Assembly (NCBI GenBank): GCA_016928395.1
Contig: JAFGKV010000142.1
Span: forward strand, 1-6,299
Direction: 5' to 3'
Length of the DNA stretch: 6,299 nt
DNA from: Candidatus Fermentibacterota bacterium
Lineage (GTDB): Bacteria > JAFGKV01
The notes below the pieces were generated by a model. It had not been told where the DNA came from and did not search any database. It saw nothing but the letters and a program-made list of their open reading frames with translations. Positions 1 to 3,784 of the stretch are shown here, one piece after another (positions within the stretch are counted from its first letter, which is position 1; each line of letters opens with the position of its first letter). A program made the translations under genes and the position numbers.

Positions 1-95
1 GCTTCCCGCACGGTATACATTGCTACCGGAAGTTACAAGATGTATCGTCCGGGCGAGCCCGGGGCCCCCACTCGTTTGAGAGTACATGCAGAGCC

Positions 96-125
96 CGTAC
101 TCGTACTCGTTTACGTACTCGTTCA
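96..125. repeat. CGTACT-type hexamer tract
   Basis: Five consecutive hexamers: CGTACT, CGTACT, CGTTTA, CGTACT, CGTTCA. This is a short degenerate tandem repeat. It differs in sequence from the CGATAC hexamers a few bases further on, but has the same 6-bp period and the same leading CG. Confidence 0.6.
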
Positions 126-140
126 CGGAACCGCATCTCT

Positions 141-168
141 CGATACCGATAGCGATACCGATAGCGAC
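141..168. repeat. CGATAC/CGATAG hexamer tract
   Basis: CGATAC and CGATAG alternate twice, followed by CGAC, giving a 12-bp higher-order period. The same hexamer type forms the variable core of the repeat units at 1411-1779 and 2823-3182, so this is probably a remnant or seed of the same family. The conserved hairpin arms of the full units are absent here. Confidence 0.65.
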
Positions 169-274
169 CCCGAGATAGGAGAAAGGAGTGAGCTGAGAGA
201 TGCCCGCTGAGAGCCCCTCGCGGAGCGAGACCAGTTCGCCCGAACCCGCGCCTGCCGAGGCTCCTCAGAGGCCT

Positions 275-532
275 TCAACTTTCGCGATATGCATCTCGCC
301 GGTGACCAATCCTCGTCATGAGGATTGTCTCGTTGAGAATGGCGAAGATCACGCGGCACTCGCCGACACGGAACTTCCTCAAGCCGGAGAACCTACCCTT
401 CAGCTCCGGGCAGGCATGCGCCCGCTCCGGGAGCTCCTCGGCCAGCCGCATCAGAACCCTCTCCGCCTCCGCTCTCCCAAGTCGGTTGAGATCCTTGCCG
501 ACGGACTTCTTGAATGAAACCCTACACGCCAA
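275..532 (-). CDS. RelE/ParE-family toxin, apparently orphan
   Basis: An 85-residue protein of the RelE/ParE superfamily, whose members are either ribosome-dependent mRNA interferases (RelE) or gyrase poisons (ParE). The N-terminus (RVSFKKSVGKDLNRL, residues 4-18) matches the usual first strand and helix. The core LRKFRVGECRVIFAI (residues 51-65) and the end RIGHRRDAYR (residues 74-83) are the family's basic strand motifs, with R52, R55, R60 and R78-R79 as candidate RNA- or target-contacting residues. The length is typical. The start is TTG at 532: an in-frame TAG lies just upstream at 538-536, and AAAGAGG at 546-540 sits 7 nt before TTG as a good ribosome binding site. No antitoxin frame lies upstream or downstream on the same strand; the upstream neighbour is the divergent VapBC pair. 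RelE versus ParE cannot be decided from sequence alone. Confidence 0.85.
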   Translation of the reverse strand: MACRVSFKKSVGKDLNRLGRAEAERVLMRLAEELPERAHACPELKGRFSGLRKFRVGECRVIFAILNETILMTRIGHRRDAYRES

Positions 533-547
533 GTTCTAACCTCTTTG

Positions 548-576
548 TTGACACCGGAGGCTGTGTGCGCATACAT
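548..576 (+). promoter_or_regulatory. Putative promoter of the vapBC operon
   Basis: A perfect TTGACA lies at 548-553. At a 16-bp spacing there is CATACA (570-575), which keeps only the ATA core of a -10 box. The -10 region overlaps the palindromic operator candidate at 568-589, an arrangement typical of autorepressed toxin-antitoxin operons. The -35 match is strong and the -10 is weak. Confidence 0.4.
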
Positions 577-589
577 GCATACGTATGCG
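568..589. promoter_or_regulatory. Palindromic operator, probable RHH antitoxin binding site
   Basis: CGCATAC (568-574) and GTATGCG (583-589) form a 7-bp inverted repeat. Inside it, GCATACGTATGC (577-588) is a perfect 12-bp palindrome, and GCATAC recurs directly at 569 and 577, 8 bp apart. Tandem short half-sites overlapping the promoter are the usual binding mode of ribbon-helix-helix antitoxins, which repress their own operon. It also sits upstream of the divergent RelE/ParE toxin gene, so it could affect both directions. Binding is inferred. Confidence 0.55.
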
Positions 590-598
590 GAGGTGATC
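589..598 (+). promoter_or_regulatory. Extended Shine-Dalgarno fixing the vapB start
   Basis: GGAGGTGATC is an unusually complete match to the 16S rRNA 3' end. Its GGAGG core lies 5 nt before the ATG at 599, which fixes that ATG as the start rather than the in-frame TTG at 545. Confidence 0.85.
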
Positions 599-856
599 AT
601 GGATAGGATCTTGTCGCTCAGAGTGAGTGAGGCAACGGCAGGGCAGGTCACGGCCCTGGCCCGCAGGCTCAAAGCATCGAAGAAGCGCGTGATCGAAAGC
701 GCAGTGAGCAGATACGCCGCGGAGGTCGAGGCTGAAACCAGGAGAGATGTGTTCGAGGAGACCTGTGGCGCATGGAGTCGGGAAGAGGATCCCGGCCTAC
801 TGACGGAGGAATCACGGAAGGCATTTCGGGAATCCATGGAGAAGCGCCAGTCATGA
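599..856 (+). CDS. vapB: Ribbon-helix-helix antitoxin (VapB-type)
   Basis: An 85-residue antitoxin expected to dimerise through its N-terminus, bind its own operator and neutralise the PIN toxin with its C-terminus. Residues 2-12 (DRILSLRVSEA) are the RHH beta-strand, and residues 13-45 form the two helices (QVTALARRLKASKKRVIESAVSRY). The tail carries the pattern FEETCGAW...FRESMEKRQ, typical of toxin-wrapping C-termini in this antitoxin group. The start ATG is set by a near-perfect ribosome binding site; an in-frame extension to TTG at 545 would place coding sequence over the promoter and operator and is not supported. The TGA stop overlaps the ATG of the PIN gene (ATGA, 853-856), indicating translational coupling. 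The specific name vapB rests on the PIN partner. Confidence 0.85.
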   Translation: MDRILSLRVSEATAGQVTALARRLKASKKRVIESAVSRYAAEVEAETRRDVFEETCGAWSREEDPGLLTEESRKAFRESMEKRQS

Positions 857-1236
857 GGGCATATGTAGACGCCGATGTTCTGATCTGGCACTTGCGTGGC
901 GATCGCCGGGCTCTGCGGTTCCTCAAACGCATGAGGGACACTGCCGGATGCGAACTATGGATCGGTGCGATGCAGCGTGCGGAGGTTGTGTTCTTCATGC
1001 GGCCAGAGGAAGAAGACTCGACGGTGCTGTTTCTTTCTCAGTTCCGGACGGCTCCGGTCGATCAGACGATCGTCGACCGTGCGGCTACGCTCTACCGCAC
1101 ATGGCATCCGAGCCATGGGATTGATCCGAACGACGCGATCCTGGCGGCCACGACTATCGAGACCGGTGGTCAGATCTACTGCCTGAACACGAAGCATTAC
1201 CCGATGCCTGCGGTTGTCGCCAAGAAAGCCTGGTAG
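853..1236 (+). CDS. vapC: PIN-domain ribonuclease toxin (VapC-type)
   Basis: A 127-residue PIN-domain protein, the usual VapC length. VapC toxins are Mg2+-dependent endoribonucleases that cleave tRNA or rRNA and are blocked by the cognate VapB. Visible acidic active-site positions are D6 and D8 in YVDADVLIWHLRG, E44 in QRAEVVFF and D94 in GIDPNDAILAATT. The last conserved stretch, CLNTKHYPM (residues 110-118), has the LNTKHYP form seen in many PIN toxins, with no acid at the fourth position. The start ATG at 853 overlaps the antitoxin stop by 4 nt; a longer in-frame start at 772 would overlap most of the antitoxin tail and adds no family-like sequence. All canonical N-terminal and central acids are present, so it looks intact and active. 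Confidence 0.92.
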   Translation: MRAYVDADVLIWHLRGDRRALRFLKRMRDTAGCELWIGAMQRAEVVFFMRPEEEDSTVLFLSQFRTAPVDQTIVDRAATLYRTWHPSHGIDPNDAILAATTIETGGQIYCLNTKHYPMPAVVAKKAW

Positions 1237-1380
1237 AATCGCCGAGGACCGGGGGGATGGAAGACTGGCATGATGGAATGATGGCACAGAAGACCATCTA
1301 CCCATCTGGCCAGGCAAAATGGTGGCAGGGATTGTGGATGTGCCCGGGAGAGCATTCGTCCAGCGGCTGGGTCTCTCCTT
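1237..1380. other. Short gene-free gap after vapC
   Basis: Nothing codes here convincingly. 1256-1285 carries a few ATGGAA/GATGG-type short repeats, and 1353-1362 (ATTCGTCCAG) resembles 2742-2750 ahead of repeat cluster B. No terminator-like stem followed by a T run is visible after the vapC stop. Confidence 0.4.
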
Positions 1381-1410
1381 CATCCCATCGCTATCGTAAT
1401 CGCTATCGAA

Positions 1411-1480
1411 CCCGCACGGATCGTGGCCGTCCCGATACCGATGGCGACCCTCGGCGGGCGACCCGAGACGGTCGCCCCGA
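1411..1480 (+). repeat. Degenerate repeat unit A0
   Basis: It begins at the CCCGCACGGATCGTGG block and keeps a few hexamers (CCCGATACCGATGGCGAC) and the GGGCGACC..GGTCGCCCC closing hairpin. It lacks the GTAGGGGCG end and the first hairpin. It is followed by the conserved TTGACCATCG spacer. Unit B0 at 2823-2896 is degenerate in the same way. Confidence 0.7.
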
Positions 1481-1507
1481 CGACGAGTGATTGACCATCG
1501 AACACCC

Positions 1508-1628
1508 GTAGGGGCGGGACACTGTGCCCGCCCGCACGGATCCTGGGTCGATATCGATGCCGATACCGATACCGATAGCGACTCCCCGCCCCGAACCCCC
1601 GCGGGCGACCAGGGACGGTCGCCCCTAC
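1508..1628 (+). repeat. Full repeat unit A1 (121 bp)
   Basis: It is bounded by GTAGGGGCG (1508-1516) and its inverted copy CGCCCCTAC (1620-1628). Hairpin 1 has arms GGGCGGG (1512-1518) and CCCGCCC (1527-1533). Then come CGCACGGATC and six RScGAT-type hexamers, then CCCCGCCCCGAACC. Hairpin 2 has arms GGGCGACC (1603-1610) and GGTCGCCC (1617-1624) with a 6-nt loop. The unit is 121 bp with six hexamers. Confidence 0.85.
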
Positions 1629-1654
1629 GACGAAGGGTTGACCACCGGACCCCC

Positions 1655-1779
1655 GTAGGGGCGGGACGCTGTGCCCGCCCGCACGGATCGTGGGCCGATG
1701 GCGATACCGATGGCGATACCGATGGCGATACCGACTCCCCGCCCCGAACCCCCGCGGGCGACCAGAGGCGGTCGCTTTA
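1655..1779 (+). repeat. Full repeat unit A2, 3' end eroded
   Basis: Same architecture as A1 but with seven hexamers (GCCGAT, GGCGAT, ACCGAT, GGCGAT, ACCGAT, GGCGAT, ACCGAC). The right end reads GGTCGCTTTAG instead of GGTCGCCCCTAC, a 2-bp loss plus substitutions. TTTAGGGTTG merges into the 3' end of the minus-strand HEPN gene, whose stop codon is 1779-1777. Confidence 0.8.
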
Positions 1780-2166
1780 GGGTTGCACAAGCCCCAACTC
1801 AGCCCTCAGGACCTTCCGGACTGCTCGACAGAGTCGTAGTGCGTGTCGAGCGGTGTCGACGTCGGCAGACTCCCCAGGATACCGCACATGAATGGCATAG
1901 GTGCTCAGGGCATGCAGCTCCGGGCGCAGCAGGGCCAAATCCGAATGCACCGGGCGCAGTACATCGAGGAGCACGACAAGGTTGTGCGTCCGATCGAATG
2001 GCACGTCTGCTTCCTGCAGCAGGGCCTTGAGGTACTTCTCCACGCATTGCTGGCAATGGAAGCACACGGCGTCGTAGTTGGGGCATATGCGCGCTCGGAT
2101 CTCCCGACTCGCCGTCGCGAAATCGGCCTCCGCCTTGGATATCCACTCAGTCGTGAGCGGATTCAT
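1777..2166 (-). CDS. HEPN-domain protein, partner of the adjacent nucleotidyltransferase
   Basis: A 129-residue all-helical HEPN protein. WISKAEADFATASRE (residues 8-22), YDAVCFHCQQCVEKYLKALL (31-50), RTHNLVVLLD (59-68) and TYAIHVRYPGE (89-99) are the standard blocks of the family's four-helix core. HEPN proteins paired with minimal nucleotidyltransferases are thought to form toxin-antitoxin modules in which the HEPN partner is the RNase toxin and is AMPylated or bound by the nucleotidyltransferase. No RX4-6H catalytic motif can be found here; the nearest spacing is RPELH (81-85), which is too short. RNase activity is therefore uncertain. The start ATG (2166) overlaps the end of the upstream nucleotidyltransferase gene by 20 nt, implying coupled translation. 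The last codons (CAA CCC TAA) coincide with repeat-derived sequence. Confidence 0.88.
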   Translation of the reverse strand: MNPLTTEWISKAEADFATASREIRARICPNYDAVCFHCQQCVEKYLKALLQEADVPFDRTHNLVVLLDVLRPVHSDLALLRPELHALSTYAIHVRYPGESADVDTARHALRLCRAVRKVLRAELGLVQP

Positions 2167-2467
2167 AGAGCAGCCGCCCTGCCTGCACGATTTGCGTCAG
2201 AAAGTAGTCGTGAAGCGCCAACCGGCGGCGTACCTCCTCCGGTCGTCGAACAATGAGATCCAATGGAATCCGCGGTTTGATGGTGCGCAGCACTTCGACG
2301 CCTTTCTCCACCCCTGATCCCTCAAAAGCCATGACCACAAGCATGTCAACATCCGAGTACTTCGAGGCCGTGCCTGTGGCATGAGATCCGAAGAGGATAA
2401 TGCGTTCGGGCCGAAAAGCTCGAACGATCGAGTCGCACACCTCCTTGATCTCGTGCTCAGCTGCCAT
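2147..2467 (-). CDS. Minimal nucleotidyltransferase (MNT), probable antitoxin of the HEPN pair
   Basis: A 106-residue DNA polymerase beta-like nucleotidyltransferase. The signature GSHATGTASKYSDVD (residues 27-41) fits GSX10DXD exactly, with D39 and D41 as metal ligands. D70 in IPLDLIV is the likely third carboxylate. The end EEVRRRLALHDYFLTQIVQAGRLLYE (residues 77-102) is the usual helical tail. In characterised MntA-HepT systems this enzyme transfers AMP to the HEPN toxin and inactivates it. All catalytic positions are present, so activity is plausible. The start ATG at 2467 is preceded by GGGAG about 8 nt upstream on the minus strand. The frame stays open to 2605, but that N-terminal extension is not family-like. 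It is the first gene of the pair and overlaps the HEPN gene by 20 nt. Confidence 0.88.
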   Translation of the reverse strand: MAAEHEIKEVCDSIVRAFRPERIILFGSHATGTASKYSDVDMLVVMAFEGSGVEKGVEVLRTIKPRIPLDLIVRRPEEVRRRLALHDYFLTQIVQAGRLLYESAHD

Positions 2468-2596
2468 TCCGTGTTCTCCCTGTGTACCGGATTCACACAA
2501 GTGCTTGACTGGTGCAGCATCCCGTGCAGCCATGGTGCTCGAGCCGTGAGATGCCACCGAACTAGATTCAACATGTAAGGTTAGCCGGACTAGACG

Positions 2597-2607
2597 GATT
2601 GTCAATC
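2597..2607. promoter_or_regulatory. Small palindrome over a candidate -35 of the MNT-HEPN operon
   Basis: GATTGTCAATC is a perfect 5-bp inverted repeat around one base. Read on the minus strand it contains TTGACA (2605-2600). A weak -10 candidate, TAACCT, follows 16 bp downstream. Together they would give a leader of roughly 110 nt before the MNT start. The -35 match is exact and the -10 is poor, so this is tentative. Confidence 0.3.
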
Positions 2608-2803
2608 AGTCGAATGGATGCCCGACCCGCTAGATCCAAACCGGAGGACGCCAGGAAGAACACCCGCCGCAGATCGTGGCCCCGCACCGCTGGATGCTGT
2701 CAAGGGCCACGCGGCCACCGCTCGTCCAGCTATCCATTCGTCCAAGAGCTCCACGCTTGTCTTCGAGTACACGGGCCTTTCGGCGGTGCCATCTCGTCTT
2801 CCT
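2608..2803. other. Gene-free spacer before repeat cluster B
   Basis: Open frames exist but none resembles a known or well-formed protein, and none has a convincing start. The segment at 2742-2750 (ATTCGTCCA) resembles 1353-1361 ahead of cluster A, suggesting that the homology between the two clusters extends slightly to their left. Confidence 0.4.
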
Positions 2804-2822
2804 CATCGCTCTCGATATCGAA

Positions 2823-2896
2823 CCCGTAGATCGTGGCCGGCCCGATGGCGATGGCGATAGCGACCCGGCGGGCGACCAGGGACGGTCGCCCCCAAG
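2823..2896 (+). repeat. Degenerate repeat unit B0
   Basis: CCCGTAGATCGTGGCCGGCC, then GATGGCGATGGCGATAGCGAC hexamers in shortened form, then the GGGCGACC..GGTCGCCC hairpin. It lacks the left GTAGGGGCG end and the first hairpin, as does A0. Confidence 0.7.
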
Positions 2897-2921
2897 GCTA
2901 TTGGTTGACCATCGGACACCC

Positions 2922-3036
2922 GTAGGGGCGGGACACTGTGCCCGCCCGCACGGATCGTGGGCCGATGCCGATGCCGATGGCGATAGCGACTCCCCGCCCC
3001 GAACCCCCGCGGGCGACCAGAGACGGTCGCCCCTAC
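2922..3036 (+). repeat. Full repeat unit B1 (115 bp)
   Basis: Same ends (GTAGGGGCG / CGCCCCTAC) and both hairpins as A1, but with five hexamers: GCCGAT three times, GGCGAT, AGCGAC. It is exactly 6 bp shorter than the six-hexamer units. Confidence 0.85.
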
Positions 3037-3061
3037 GAGGAAGGGTTGACCACCGACCCCC

Positions 3062-3182
3062 GTAGGGGCGGGACGCTGTGCCCGCCCGCACGGATCGTGG
3101 GCTGATGCCGATGGCGATACCGATACCGATAGCGACTCCCCGCCCCGAACCCCCGCGGGCGACCAGAGACGGTCGCCCCTAC
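3062..3182 (+). repeat. Full repeat unit B2 (121 bp)
   Basis: Same ends and hairpins, with six hexamers: GCTGAT, GCCGAT, GGCGAT, ACCGAT, ACCGAT, AGCGAC. It is the last unit of cluster B. Confidence 0.85.
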
Positions 3183-3187
3183 GACGA

Positions 3188-3247
3188 AGGGTTGCCGCAC
3201 TCTCAACCCTGAGAAATCTGAACGCGTCCCGCGCCTTCAGGGGCGCG
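3188..3247. other. Two short hairpins right of cluster B
   Basis: AGGGTTG (3188-3194) pairs with CAACCCT (3204-3210) across a 9-nt loop; the left arm is repeat-derived. CGCGCC (3230-3235) pairs with GGCGCG (3242-3247) across 6 nt. Neither is followed by a T run, so I do not call them terminators. Confidence 0.4.
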
Positions 3248-3289
3248 ACTGAACCCAGAACCCTGTTCCCTGTAACCTACTCCCAGCGG

Positions 3290-3610
3290 GCCATGCAGCA
3301 AAATCGGGTGCTGAATCGTTCTGTTGGTGAGAGCGGGATGAGAGACCTCGAAGAGACGAGGGAGCTCAGGCGCCCGGGGGAAGTGACTATGACCAGAGCA
3401 GGGGGTAATCCCGCCGGCCGTGAGAGCCTGTGGACCGGGCTCGACGCGGTAGTGCCCCACGAGAAGAGGGGGCTCGTGGGGCACGCCGCGTTGCGGCCCC
3501 CCGAGGCAGGGCCGCCGGAATTGCCGGAGCACATCACCGCCAGGCGGTCTGCCGCCTGCGATGCCCTGCCCCGTGCCTGGGCCAGGGTTCGGCAGGCACT
3601 GGAGGCATGG
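3290..3610. other. Structured, probably non-coding region of unknown function
   Basis: Stems visible by eye: GCGGGAT (3333-3339) with ATCCCGC (3408-3414); CCTCG (3346-3350) with CGAGG (3357-3361); GAGCC (3424-3428) with GGCTC (3438-3442); a perfect 12-bp stem GTGCCCCACGAG (3452-3463) with CTCGTGGGGCAC (3473-3484) and a 9-nt loop; CAGGCGG (3541-3547) with CCGCCTG (3552-3558); and ATGCC (3561-3565) with GGCAT (3604-3608) enclosing GTGCCTG (3573-3579) with CAGGCAC (3593-3599). Both strands are open over much of it (3293-3640 plus, 3203-3631 minus), but neither translation is recognisable. It could be a structured RNA, a decayed ribozyme or mobile-element remnant, or GC-rich filler. I found no RNase P, tmRNA or group II domain V signature. 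Confidence 0.35.
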
Positions 3611-3784
3611 GAGTCGCCCGGGCACATGCAATCACCATAGATACCTCAGAGTCGACAGTATCGCTGGATTGGATCACCGCCCCGCCCGCGTTCAGTGGCG
3701 GGCCTGTTCTCTTCGCCCCATGGATCGCCCCTTCTCCTACTCCCATGGACAGGCTATCTTATTTGCACGTCACACACCGCATAC

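Larger units (their letters stand above)
1..274. other. Gene-free left edge
   Basis: No open frame here looks like a real protein. The frames that cross it are antisense to the toxin gene at 275-532 or read through low-complexity hexamers. It contains two hexamer tracts, listed separately. It lies downstream of the minus-strand toxin gene, where a second gene of a toxin-antitoxin pair could have been, but I see no antitoxin-like frame. Confidence 0.5.
1381..1779 (+). repeat. Repeat cluster A: one degenerate and two full units
   Basis: This array starts with inverted-orientation hexamers (CGCTAT, CGTAAT, CGCTAT at about 1390-1407). It continues with a degenerate unit (1411-1480), a full unit (1508-1628), a 26-bp conserved spacer and a second full unit (1655-1779). 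It fills the space between the convergent vapC and HEPN genes. Cluster B (2804-3194) repeats the same layout in the same orientation. Translations rich in DTDTD or RYRHRYR arise from the hexamers and are not real proteins. Confidence 0.85.
2804..3194 (+). repeat. Repeat cluster B: one degenerate and two full units
   Basis: Same orientation and order as cluster A: a short lead-in (ATCGCTCTCGATATCGAACCC), a degenerate unit (2823-2896), full unit B1 (2922-3036), a 25-bp spacer and full unit B2 (3062-3182), ending in GACGAAGGGTTG. Position-specific variants are shared with cluster A: the first full unit of each cluster has GGGACACTGTG and the second GGGACGCTGTG, and the preceding spacers read ACCATCG and ACCACCG respectively. 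Confidence 0.85.

Noticed and set aside
200-517. Plus-strand frame with ATG at 200
   Set aside because: It is antisense to the clearly recognisable RelE/ParE toxin and has no family resemblance.
545-598. N-terminal extension of the antitoxin from TTG 545
   Set aside because: It would run through the promoter and operator, and the ATG at 599 has a near-perfect Shine-Dalgarno.
1380-1790. Open frames on both strands rich in RYRHRYR or DTDTDSD
   Set aside because: They are translations of the hexamer core and hairpin arms of the repeat units; 6-bp periodicity keeps every frame open and the same peptides recur in cluster B.
2468-2605. N-terminal extension of the nucleotidyltransferase from 2605
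   Set aside because: The family starts near residue 1 of the 2467 version, which has its own ribosome binding site; the extension is not family-like.
1508-3182. CRISPR array
   Set aside because: Units are 115-127 bp with conserved rather than unique spacers, and no cas genes are present.
3188-3247. Rho-independent terminators
   Set aside because: The stems are not followed by T runs and do not sit at the end of a gene.
3290-3610. RNase P RNA, tmRNA or group II intron
   Set aside because: I could not find the conserved blocks of RNase P or tmRNA, nor a domain V hairpin or intron-encoded reverse transcriptase.
3695-3784. GTG 3695 start for the large membrane protein with a signal-like LLLLPW stretch
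   Set aside because: The hydrophobic run is short, there is no ribosome binding site, and the paralogue at 6133 has an N-terminus that fits the 3785 start.
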